Assembly: GCA_020349945.1 (NCBI GenBank) | Contig: CP070704.1 | Coordinates: 2,372,107-2,420,854, forward strand | Length of the DNA stretch: 48,748 bases | Direction: 5' to 3' | Origin: Deltaproteobacteria bacterium | GTDB lineage: Bacteria > Desulfobacterota > DSM-4660 > Desulfatiglandales > B25-G16 | Shown here: piece by piece, positions 27,940 through 35,648 of the stretch | Numbering within the stretch: the stretch's first letter is position 1 | How the letters are laid out: every line of letters starts with the position of its first letter | The notes under the pieces: generated by a model | What the model was told of the DNA's origin: nothing | What the model saw: the letters and a program-made list of their open reading frames with translations, nothing else | The model's database searches: none | Made by a program: the position numbers and the translations under genes

Positions 27940-28205
27940 CAGGCCTCTCCCTTCATCTCCAGGTATTTGGCTGCGGTAATCGTACCAATAAAATTAAGGA
28001 GGGCATAGACCATACTAATATCTATGAACATCTCCACCCGATTATAGATAAAACCCATCAGCAACAATATGACCAATGTCTTGGTGCCAATGGCACAGAT
28101 ACCTGCAATCCTGTTTAGAACACCTGGTCCAAATGATGCCCGGTAAAGACAGAGAAAAACAAGGACAAACAAGCCCATTCCAAGATATAAGAAAAAGTTA
28201 CCCAT
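27939..28205 (-). CDS. mrpF: Na+/H+ antiporter subunit MrpF
   Basis: It has 88 residues from the ATG at 28205, which overlaps the end of the MrpB-like gene by eight bases (ATGGGTAA). A GTG at 28229 would add eight residues of unlikely character. Three helices, with the family pattern YRASFGPGVLNRIAGICAIGTKTLVILLLMGF and the acidic segment MFIDISMVYALLNFIGTI. Small membrane subunit of Mrp antiporters. Confidence 0.92.
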   Translation of the reverse strand: MGNFFLYLGMGLFVLVFLCLYRASFGPGVLNRIAGICAIGTKTLVILLLMGFIYNRVEMFIDISMVYALLNFIGTITAAKYLEMKGEA

Positions 28206-28674
28206 CTCTGTCCCCGAAACTTTCCTCACCCCCTGGAGGTTCTCCGCCTGTGGCTATATCAAAAAAAATGGAGAACATGACCGCCATTACCGCAATCCCA
28301 ACACCAATCTCAACCCCGAGTATACCAAGAGACCTTGCCTGGGCTGGTATTACCCTTAAGATAGTAGACAGCCTTCCATAATCCAGATAATTGCTTCCCA
28401 TAATGAGACAGAGTAATCCAATTCCCGAATAGATTAGCAAACCAAAGGAGCTGAATAGTCCTGCCTTCATTTCAGACATCCTGGCTTTGGCCTCCTCAAG
28501 ACCATGGGTCAGAAGGTAGAGGATAAAGCTTGCACCAAAGATAACCCCTCCCTGAAAGCCTCCGCCTGGGCTGTGATGACCGTGCATAATAACATAAAGG
28601 GCATAAAGCTGGATAAATGGTATAAGTACCCTGGCTACTGTCCTTATAATGATATCATCTGTAACTCTGGTCAC
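28198..28674 (-). CDS. mrpB: Na+/H+ antiporter MnhB/MrpB-domain subunit
   Basis: It has 158 residues with four helices. The MnhB signature HGHHSPGGGFQGGVIFGASFIL follows the first helix. The C-terminal tail is Gly/Glu-rich (GGEPPGGEESFGD). It comes before mrpF rather than next to the MrpA parts, a different order from the Bacillus operon. A 48-base gap holding a repeat fragment separates it from mrpE. Confidence 0.93.
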   Translation of the reverse strand: MTRVTDDIIIRTVARVLIPFIQLYALYVIMHGHHSPGGGFQGGVIFGASFILYLLTHGLEEAKARMSEMKAGLFSSFGLLIYSGIGLLCLIMGSNYLDYGRLSTILRVIPAQARSLGILGVEIGVGIAVMAVMFSIFFDIATGGEPPGGEESFGDRDG

Positions 28675-28722
28675 TTCTCGTTGCTCGCTTCCCGTTACTC
28701 GTTGAGATAACGGCTGACTTGA
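28675..28722. repeat. Degenerate CGTTGCTCG-type repeat between mrpE and mrpB
   Basis: TTCTCGTTGCTCGC (28675-28688) and CGTTACTCGTTGAG (28692-28705) lie in a 48-base gap of an otherwise overlapping gene set. The same kind of unit is found at 17808-17886. This looks like an inserted or residual copy of a dispersed repeat. Confidence 0.5.
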
Positions 28723-29439
28723 TCACTTGAGCGCTCCAAATATCCGGGCCACATCTAATACATCCTGAATATATATGTGGTCTGCCTCCATCAAGACATG
28801 CGCGATCCTATCTTCCATCTCTCCGGTACTCAGATCATAGGCAACCTTTCTGTCCAGGGCATGGACAAAAAACTCCCCTTCTCTAATATCCACAGTAATG
28901 GTACCTGGGGTAAGGGTAATGGAATTGGCCAGGGCAACCCAGGAGATATCACTCTCCAATTTTGTCTTAAACCTGATTATTTGAGGGTCTACCGGCATCT
29001 TTGGGGATAGCGCAAGATAGGCCACATGCAGATTTGCTGAAAAAATCTGGCCCAGAAACCAGGGAGCGGCGGCAAAAAATCTTCTGGCCCTGACCCTTGC
29101 GTCTCCCAGCCTAATGTTGGAGAATAGTAGATCGTGAGACAGGTAAGCAACAAGAAGGGAGCAAATAATGCCAAGGGTAAGATGAAAGGCATCAAAACGG
29201 GCCGAAAGTATGATCCAGAAGGCAAAGAGGAGTACGGAGGTTATGGCAAAATTCCGTAATGTCAACCTTGATCGCTGGGCACCGGAGAGAAAATCCCTGG
29301 CCTTTCGTCTTTCTTCCAAGGATCTTGTTTCACTCGTTAGCTTTGCCGAACTGTATAATAGCTCCCTGGCGTCATTTCTGGCCTTCTCGAGAATCTCAAA
29401 GGCCTTATCCGTGGCTTGCACCAATATGGTAACTTCCAT
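28723..29439 (-). CDS. mrpE: Na+/H+ antiporter subunit MrpE with N-terminal extension
   Basis: It has 238 residues, against 160 or so for typical MrpE. The C-terminal 170 residues are MrpE: two or three helices (FAITSVLLFAFWIIL, LTLGIICSLLVAYL), then the cytoplasmic part with SWVALANSITLTPGTITVDI. The first 65 residues form a charged helical extension (AFEILEKARNDARELLYSSAKLTSETRSLEERRKARDFL) that could be a coiled coil. It begins six bases after the second stress protein gene, linking the signalling genes to the antiporter. Confidence 0.92.
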   Translation of the reverse strand: MEVTILVQATDKAFEILEKARNDARELLYSSAKLTSETRSLEERRKARDFLSGAQRSRLTLRNFAITSVLLFAFWIILSARFDAFHLTLGIICSLLVAYLSHDLLFSNIRLGDARVRARRFFAAAPWFLGQIFSANLHVAYLALSPKMPVDPQIIRFKTKLESDISWVALANSITLTPGTITVDIREGEFFVHALDRKVAYDLSTGEMEDRIAHVLMEADHIYIQDVLDVARIFGALK

Positions 29440-29445
29440 ATCTCA

Positions 29446-30207
29446 CTAAGGAATAATCAAAACAGGCACCGTGGCCTCTTCTGCTACCCTATAGGACGCA
29501 GAGCCTGAAAATATCTCTTTAATGGTGCCCTTACATCCTGTCCCCATTACGATAAGGGTAGCACTATAGTCCCTTGCCGCTAATAGGACCTCTTCTGGTG
29601 TTTTGCCAGCATAGATATGGGATTCGGCATCTATCTTTTCCCTCAGACATATCTTCCTGATTTCCTCAATCCTCACTTTAAGTTGCCGAATATCCCTTAC
29701 AGTCGGTCTCTCATTTAACACATTGACTATATCCAGCACCCCTATAATCCCCTTCAAAACTAAAATATAATTCAATGCCCTTTGAGCTGCGGCAGACCAG
29801 TCAGTGGCAAGGACTACACTGTCAAATATGCCTTTCTTGCGGTGGTAGTTCCTTTCTTTTTCATGTTCATAAATAAGCAGGAGCGGAAGATGAGTATTTT
29901 TTATAAGGTTTTTCGCTGTAGAGGGTCTAAAAAACCCTCTCTTTTCCCTTTTGATATTGGCCACAATAAGAGATACATCCTCCCTCTGAGCTGAATCTAA
30001 AATCCTGGAAACAAGTGGGCCCGATCCCTCAACTGCCCTTAGGTTGATTCCATGCTCAGATAATCTCTGCTTCAGCTCCTCTGGTGGGCTATTAGAAAGA
30101 AGGATTATTTCCTCAAGCCCAATCTTCTTTATACCCACTAATCCTTCAAGGAGATTATAGGTTGGTTCTTTGAGATTTGCCGCGTAGAGAACTCTCTTTA
30201 TCTCCAT
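29446..30207 (-). CDS. Universal stress protein, tandem-domain
   Basis: It has 253 residues as two USP domains in tandem. The first (1-120) is degenerate. The second (about 128-253) starts DSVVLATDWSAAAQRALNY and ends with the ATP-binding pattern MGTGCKGTIKEIFSGSASYRVAEEATVPVLIIP. It lies two bases after the other USP gene and six before mrpE. USPs beside transporters often bind nucleotides and adjust transporter activity, so a regulatory role toward the antiporter is plausible. Confidence 0.92.
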   Translation of the reverse strand: MEIKRVLYAANLKEPTYNLLEGLVGIKKIGLEEIILLSNSPPEELKQRLSEHGINLRAVEGSGPLVSRILDSAQREDVSLIVANIKREKRGFFRPSTAKNLIKNTHLPLLLIYEHEKERNYHRKKGIFDSVVLATDWSAAAQRALNYILVLKGIIGVLDIVNVLNERPTVRDIRQLKVRIEEIRKICLREKIDAESHIYAGKTPEEVLLAARDYSATLIVMGTGCKGTIKEIFSGSASYRVAEEATVPVLIIP

Positions 30208-30209
30208 AC

Positions 30210-31088
30210 TTATTTAGTCTCGGCAGGTACAACAAGGATGGGTAACTCTGACCTCTCTGCCAAGGCATGGGAAACGCTGCCCGACCATCTCTCCTTCCAG
30301 ACGCTCTTACTTCTCGTTCCCAGGACAATCATCGTCACCCTGTGCTCAGAGGCCCCTTTTTCTATCTGCTCTTCTGTATTGCCAATATAAAGATGGGGCC
30401 GCGCATCAAATCTCTCCTGAGTGAGAACATCACATACCTCGTTCAATCTCTTCTTATGCTCCCTCTCCAGTTTTTGCGCCTCTTTCTTGGAAAGCTTCCC
30501 AATAGCCTTCTCACTAAGCACATGGATGATATCCACCCTTTTCACTGCACCTTTTAAAGCAAGCACATAGTCGAGAACCCTTTCAGAAGAAACAGACCAA
30601 TCAAGCCCCAAAAGGAGTCTCTCAAATGGGTTTTCGCCCACCTTCCCGGATTGTGACAGATAATTATATATCAGGACCGGCTTAACTGTCCTTCTAAGGA
30701 GGTCTGATGTTTCTGAACCGGCATACAGCTCCTCGAGTTTACCCCTTTTCCTTCGAGCGGTTACAATGAGATCCACTCCCTCATCTTCTGTAACGGACAG
30801 GATCTTTGGAACAGTATTGCCAATCACTATATGGGCCCCAACCTCCATCCCCTCCTCAAAGAGGGTTTCCGCCCAATCAATAAACCGAATATCGGCTATC
30901 TCTCGTAGCTTCCGCTCTTCCTGCTTGAGATAACCGGTACCCCTCTTCATGGCTACCTTCTCCCTATGTATTACATGGAGAAATACCACATGGTTCAACC
31001 CTGCCTTTCTAAGCCCCATCAGTGACTGTAAGGCATCGAGCCACAACTCCTCAAACTCTGAAACAAAAAGCATCTTGCTGATTTTCAT
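30210..31088 (-). CDS. Universal stress protein, tandem-domain
   Basis: It has 292 residues, again two USP domains. The N-terminal one (1-145) ends SVTEDEGVDLIVTARRKRGKLEELYAG; the C-terminal one starts LLLGLDWSVSSERVLDYV and ends LGTRSKSVWKERWSGSVSHALAE followed by LPILVVP. The first Gly of the nucleotide loop is kept but the second is Ser. It is paired with the following USP gene, and both are similar in layout, suggesting duplication. Confidence 0.92.
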   Translation of the reverse strand: MKISKMLFVSEFEELWLDALQSLMGLRKAGLNHVVFLHVIHREKVAMKRGTGYLKQEERKLREIADIRFIDWAETLFEEGMEVGAHIVIGNTVPKILSVTEDEGVDLIVTARRKRGKLEELYAGSETSDLLRRTVKPVLIYNYLSQSGKVGENPFERLLLGLDWSVSSERVLDYVLALKGAVKRVDIIHVLSEKAIGKLSKKEAQKLEREHKKRLNEVCDVLTQERFDARPHLYIGNTEEQIEKGASEHRVTMIVLGTRSKSVWKERWSGSVSHALAERSELPILVVPAETK

Positions 31089-31113
31089 AGCAACCGCATC
31101 CTCTCGACCTAGG

Positions 31114-31512
31114 TCAGCCTAAGATTTTCCTCAAGATTTCAGCCAGATCCTCTGGCTCTACTGGTTTCTCAAGGTATGCCTGAGGTTCGGGTACCGTCTC
31201 ATCACCAAACTCGGTCAATGCCTCCTGTGACCTCAGGAATGTCCTTTTAGAGACTGCGGAGAGCATAATAACTGGGATATCCTTCAGGGATGCATCGGTC
31301 TTTAATTCATGATACATCTTAATGCCGCTCTGCTTTGGCATCAGTATATCCAGGATAATGAGATCTGGCCTCTCCTCCCCTACCTTTCTCATCCCCTCTT
31401 CACCATCCTTGGCCAAGATTGGGGTATAGCCATTTTTCTCCAAGACAGTTGAAACAAATGTTCTTGTGTCAACGTCGTCCTCAACATTGAGTACCTTTTT
31501 GGCCATAGTCAA
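31114..31512 (-). CDS. Stand-alone response regulator receiver (CheY-like)
   Basis: It has 132 residues, one REC domain only: acidic Glu11-Asp12-Asp13, phosphoacceptor Asp55 in LIILDILMPKQSG, Ser/Thr in VIMLSAVS, Lys in AYLEKP. There is no output domain. A ten-residue insertion (EALTEFGDETVPEPQ) before the Lys is a common variation in this type. It follows the hybrid kinase gene by 32 bases and precedes the stress protein genes. Confidence 0.94.
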   Translation of the reverse strand: MTMAKKVLNVEDDVDTRTFVSTVLEKNGYTPILAKDGEEGMRKVGEERPDLIILDILMPKQSGIKMYHELKTDASLKDIPVIMLSAVSKRTFLRSQEALTEFGDETVPEPQAYLEKPVEPEDLAEILRKILG

Positions 31513-31544
31513 TCCTCCATTTGCTAAAAATCAATCTTGTTCCG

Positions 31545-33077
31545 CTATCTTAGCTTTTGTGCCTCTTGAAATGGTAAGTAGATGGTGAAGGTGCTTCCAT
31601 TCCCTTGTTCAGAGGCCACGTCTATCGTCCCCCCATTCTCTTTAACTATCTTTTCGGTAACCAATAGCCCTAATCCAGTCCCTCTCTCCCCTTTTGTGCT
31701 GAAGGGAGATGAAAAAATCTTTTCCCTTGTTTCCTTATCCATTCCCATCCCGTTATCAGCTACCTCGAATCTGACTGTATGATTTTCCTTGATTGCTGTA
31801 GCTACCTTAACCCACCACTGTTTCTTCGGTGCGGAATCAAAGATACAGGCATCGATGGCATTGGAAACCAGGTTCAATAGAGCCCTATGTATAGCGTTTG
31901 GATCCATATATACCTTACCTAATAAGGGATCCAGATCCCTCTGTATCTCAATGCTACTCTCCCTTGCCTTTAATTCTATCAGGGCACACACCTCTTCCAC
32001 GATCTCATTAGGAAAGCAATTCTCAGGTTCAGGTTTTCGCTCTTTTGAATAGGCGAGCAGGTTAAGAACCAGGTCAGATATCCTCCCTACATTCCTCTCT
32101 ATCATTGCCCAGCCGCCTTTGATTTTCCCTGTGTCATTGTTGTCAAGCGCAACATTTAATACATAGGTACCACCTTTAAGTCCATTTAGTATGTTCTTGA
32201 TATAATGTGCAAGTCCTGCCACAGTCTGCCCTGCGGCCGCCAACCTCTCGGATTTAATCAATTCCTCCTGCAACCTCTTTACCTCTCTTAGATCCTGAAA
32301 GAAACCAACGCTACCTATTACCTCGTCCTCTCCATAGAGGATAGATCCTGAAAATCTTGTGGGAACGTTCTCTCCATCTTTGGCGACGATAGCAATCTCC
32401 CTCCACTCCGATAGATCAGCATCACCCCTCCTTTCCAATCCTGACCGAAACTCTGAAACTATTGCCTGTGGATACAGTTTGTCAATGTTCATCTTTCTTA
32501 TGATTTCAACCCTGGGGTATCCAAATATCCTTTCCGCACCTCTATTATAGATAACAATGTCGCCTTCCTCATCTGTTGCAACAATGGCGTCATTTGAAGA
32601 TGTAATGAGTTTATTCTGAAAATCCGATCTCCTTTTCACCTCTTCTGTGGCCATTCTAACCATATTCTCAAGGTCGTCTGTGTATTCCTTTAGTTTCTTC
32701 TTGATTGCTATCCTTTCTTCCGCCCTCTTCAGGGCAACTGAAAGTGCCTCATCCTTTATGGGCTTGTTGAGGAAATCTGAGGCGTCGAGTTTAAGGGCCT
32801 CTATAGCCGAATCCATATCCCCATGCCCGGTTATCATTATTACCTCTGCATCGGGGTTTAGTTTCTTGATCTGTTTCAAGGCCTCAATCCCATCCATGCC
32901 CGGCATCTTTATGTCTGTTAATACGATAGATGGAAATTCCTTTTTAAATAGGGCAATGCCTTCTTCACCTCCTGCTGCTGCTGATACATCATATCCGTCA
33001 CTTGCAAGGGAAACGGTCAGGACCTTCCTGATCGCCTCTTCATCGTCTATAATTAAAAGCTTGGTCATCTCTTTCAT
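31545..33077 (-). CDS. REC-PAS-histidine kinase hybrid
   Basis: It has 510 residues. N-terminal receiver 1-125 (Asp55 in IVLTDIKMPGMDG); coiled linker; PAS 151-265 (SSNDAIVATDEEGDIVIYNRGAE); a kinase core with the H-box LAHYIKNILNGLKGG (His291); and HATPase_c with N box LNLVSNAIDA and G boxes VADNGMGM and GERGTGLGL. It is soluble, with no transmembrane segment. The REC-first layout suggests it takes a phosphate or signal from another kinase, such as that of the gene directly upstream, which it overlaps by four bases. Confidence 0.95.
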   Translation of the reverse strand: MKEMTKLLIIDDEEAIRKVLTVSLASDGYDVSAAAGGEEGIALFKKEFPSIVLTDIKMPGMDGIEALKQIKKLNPDAEVIMITGHGDMDSAIEALKLDASDFLNKPIKDEALSVALKRAEERIAIKKKLKEYTDDLENMVRMATEEVKRRSDFQNKLITSSNDAIVATDEEGDIVIYNRGAERIFGYPRVEIIRKMNIDKLYPQAIVSEFRSGLERRGDADLSEWREIAIVAKDGENVPTRFSGSILYGEDEVIGSVGFFQDLREVKRLQEELIKSERLAAAGQTVAGLAHYIKNILNGLKGGTYVLNVALDNNDTGKIKGGWAMIERNVGRISDLVLNLLAYSKERKPEPENCFPNEIVEEVCALIELKARESSIEIQRDLDPLLGKVYMDPNAIHRALLNLVSNAIDACIFDSAPKKQWWVKVATAIKENHTVRFEVADNGMGMDKETREKIFSSPFSTKGERGTGLGLLVTEKIVKENGGTIDVASEQGNGSTFTIYLPFQEAQKLR

Positions 33078-35167
33078 TCTACAGAAGGGAATTTCAAGGT
33101 GAAGGTAGTGCCTTTATCTACCTCGCTTTCCACCTCTATTGTTCCGCCATAATCACTGATAATTCGGTAACTGATGCTCATCCCTAATCCCGTGCCCTGG
33201 CCTGCCTTTCTGGTGGTAAAAAAAGGCTCAAATATCCTATCAATTATCTCCTTTGGAATCCCTTTGCCGGTATCAGATACCTTCACCACAATCTGACCAT
33301 CAGTAGCGAATGATCTTATCTTGAGCAATCTCTCCCACTTCTTTTCTCCCCATCTCAGACCCTTATCATCCATGGCATACATGGCATTCGTCACTAGGTT
33401 GATAAAGACCTGCTCCAGCCTGTTATGATCTGCCATAATATAAGGTAGATGCGGGTCAAGATCGAGTTCAACCTCTATCTGATGTACCCTTAATTGCTGG
33501 CCCATAACCTTAAATACGTCCTTGATGGGGTCATTTAAGTGTAGCCTAGTTCTGCTGATGTCAGATTGCCTGGCAAAGTCTCTCATGTGCTTAATTACCT
33601 TCGAGGCCCTATCCAATTGGCTACCTATCTCTTCGGCCATGGTCCTCAATTCATCATTAGATACCTCCTCACCCTTTTTGAACCTCTTCAAAAAGAAATC
33701 ACTTGCAACCTGAATCACATTCAAGGGCTGCGTTAGTTCATGTGCCATACCTGACGCCAAGGTCCCGAGAGTGGCAAGCTTACTGGCCTGTATTAATTGG
33801 GCCTCCTTTTCTACACTCTCATTAATATCGGTTGTAGTTGCTATCAAACAATCCACGCCCATATGCCTGGCGTGACATGCCACAATATTTACATAGAATG
33901 GCTCTCCTTTTTTTCTGAAGTGTTTCCTCCTGGGATAAAAACCGCACTGATGGTTAGTGAGTCTCTTTAAACCTTCCTCGAGATCCTTATCCCTTTCAAA
34001 CAACAGATCCAAAAATTTCATCTCCAAGAATTCTTCTTTTGATCGCTCATAACAATCCAAGGCCGTTGCATTGACATCTATAATCCTAAAGGTCTGCCCG
34101 TCCATGATAAAAATAGGGTTAGGGGCGCTATCAAAGAGGGTTTTGTATTTCTCCTCCGACCTTCCTAACTCCTCATTAAGCTTCCTGAGTTCAGCTGTCC
34201 TTTCTTCTACTCTCGTTTCAAGCTCATCATGCGCCCTCTGTAAGGCCTCTTGCGCTTCCTTGCGTTCCGTTGTATCCCAGAGAGTTTCAATTGAGCCCAC
34301 GGTCTTTCCGTCAGCCCCTATTATGGGTGCGGCTGTGAAGAAAAGCCATTTACCCTTTCCCCCTATATGTGGGAAAAAATCCTCTGCCTCATAAGCACCC
34401 TCAATGAGGGCTGACTTCCTCCACCTATCGCCGTAATACCTCTTTATCTCATCCTCTTCCATTTTATCCACTATAACATCAGCCATGACCGGTCTTTCTT
34501 CTGGCCAGAAGGGTAGCCATTGTTTATTCGTTCCAACTATCTCCTCTGCCGTATAGCCAGTCAACCTTTCGCAGGCCCTGTTCCAGTGTGTCACAATATG
34601 ATCTTTGTTTATGACGAAGGTTGGTATGGTATTTCCCTGGACTATCTGTGATAAGGCCCTCTCCCTCTCAACAAGCTCCCTCTCTACGGACTGCAAATGT
34701 CTGGTCCTTTCTTCCACAATCTTCGCAAGTTGCTGGGAAAATAGATCAAATTCTGTCTCAATCCTCTCTGGCTCACTTATATGTTCCCTGAGCTCCCTCC
34801 TGATCCTTGCCCTTTCTTCTTCTATCTGAAGGAAATCCCAGACTGACATGGCCTCGAAATGATCTATCAACCGCACTCTATCTGGTTTGGTCGCCTTAAG
34901 CTCCTCCAGAACCCTATTATCCCCGGTCAGCTCGATAATCAAATTCAGCCCCTTAATCTTATAAAGATCCCTGTAGTCCAGGGTAGTGAACACTCCTTTG
35001 TCTCTGGCATATAGCAAACCCTCAGCCCTATCATCTATATCAGCTACACCTAAGATGTTCAGTTTCTGGCCAATGAAATTCTCTCCCAGGACAATTTCAA
35101 GGATAGCCTTGCAAACCTTACCTCCACCGACAATAGCAATGTCAGCATTTTGTAAAACTTCCCTCAT
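33074..35167 (-). CDS. PAS-PAS histidine kinase with N-terminal Rossmann-like domain
   Basis: It has 697 residues, soluble. The first 115 or so resemble an NAD(P)-binding Rossmann fold: [14 protein letters not shown] (Gly14-16), a second strand ending VADIDD (Asp43, Asp45), and [11 protein letters not shown] coiled-coil linker leads to PAS1 (about 185-310, [16 protein letters not shown]) and PAS2 (about 345-455, [14 protein letters not shown]). The H-box [19 protein letters not shown] has His476. HATPase_c has [19 protein letters not shown] and GQGTGLGMS. The upstream gene is a DsrE-like protein; the downstream one is the REC hybrid. Signal may be NAD(H) or redox related, which is inference. 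Confidence 0.94.
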   Translation of the reverse strand: MREVLQNADIAIVGGGKVCKAILEIVLGENFIGQKLNILGVADIDDRAEGLLYARDKGVFTTLDYRDLYKIKGLNLIIELTGDNRVLEELKATKPDRVRLIDHFEAMSVWDFLQIEEERARIRRELREHISEPERIETEFDLFSQQLAKIVEERTRHLQSVERELVERERALSQIVQGNTIPTFVINKDHIVTHWNRACERLTGYTAEEIVGTNKQWLPFWPEERPVMADVIVDKMEEDEIKRYYGDRWRKSALIEGAYEAEDFFPHIGGKGKWLFFTAAPIIGADGKTVGSIETLWDTTERKEAQEALQRAHDELETRVEERTAELRKLNEELGRSEEKYKTLFDSAPNPIFIMDGQTFRIIDVNATALDCYERSKEEFLEMKFLDLLFERDKDLEEGLKRLTNHQCGFYPRRKHFRKKGEPFYVNIVACHARHMGVDCLIATTTDINESVEKEAQLIQASKLATLGTLASGMAHELTQPLNVIQVASDFFLKRFKKGEEVSNDELRTMAEEIGSQLDRASKVIKHMRDFARQSDISRTRLHLNDPIKDVFKVMGQQLRVHQIEVELDLDPHLPYIMADHNRLEQVFINLVTNAMYAMDDKGLRWGEKKWERLLKIRSFATDGQIVVKVSDTGKGIPKEIIDRIFEPFFTTRKAGQGTGLGMSISYRIISDYGGTIEVESEVDKGTTFTLKFPSVE

Positions 35168-35183
35168 CTCATTTCCTCTTGTA

Positions 35184-35630
35184 TCAATAATACAAGATCT
35201 GATCCGCCTCTAACATCAGTTTACAGGACTCATATAAATCAATTGGGTCAATAAAATCTTCTATATTTGATCTATCCTCAATCCCTTTTGCAAATCCCTC
35301 AAGTACGTGATATGTGCCGCATGAAACTATGGAGATCTCCATTTTGTCCTTTTCAAACCTTGCCAGCTGTTCCAAGTGGTCCGGCAGTTTCTGTGCCCTG
35401 AGACCCTCAAACTGAGAGGCAATCAATTCCTTTACACCAGGTGTTATGGTAAATCCTGCTAAGGTTCCCTTCTTAGCCGCCCCTACTGCCTGAGGACCAT
35501 ACATTATGGTCACCTTTTTTGCCTTATAAAACTTCCGTGCCACCCAGGCAACAGTATAGGCCTCAAAATGATTATATCTCTTTTCAGGCCCCGTGTTTAT
35601 AATAATAAGGATATTGTCTGCCGCCGCCAT
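35184..35630 (-). CDS. DsrE-like small soluble protein
   Basis: It has 148 residues. It begins DNILIIINTGPEKRYNHFEAYTVAWVARKF, followed by KKVTIMYGPQAVGAAKKG and, in the second half, MEISIVSCGTYHVLEGFAKG; the strand-helix pattern and the Cys near 105 resemble DsrE/DsrF-type proteins of sulfur relay. The family match is by eye and not certain. It starts 18 bases after uvrA and runs into the kinase gene, so it is likely part of the signalling module, perhaps as a sensor or sulfur/thiol carrier. Confidence 0.65.
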   Translation of the reverse strand: MAAADNILIIINTGPEKRYNHFEAYTVAWVARKFYKAKKVTIMYGPQAVGAAKKGTLAGFTITPGVKELIASQFEGLRAQKLPDHLEQLARFEKDKMEISIVSCGTYHVLEGFAKGIEDRSNIEDFIDPIDLYESCKLMLEADQILYY

Positions 35631-35648
35631 TATTCTTATCCCCCTTTT

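Noticed and set aside
21817..28674. Complex I (nuo) operon or energy-converting hydrogenase
   Set aside because: The NuoL/M/N-like and NuoK-like genes could suggest it, but no NuoB/C/D/H/I-like or hydrogenase subunits are present, while MrpE, F, G and MnhB are.
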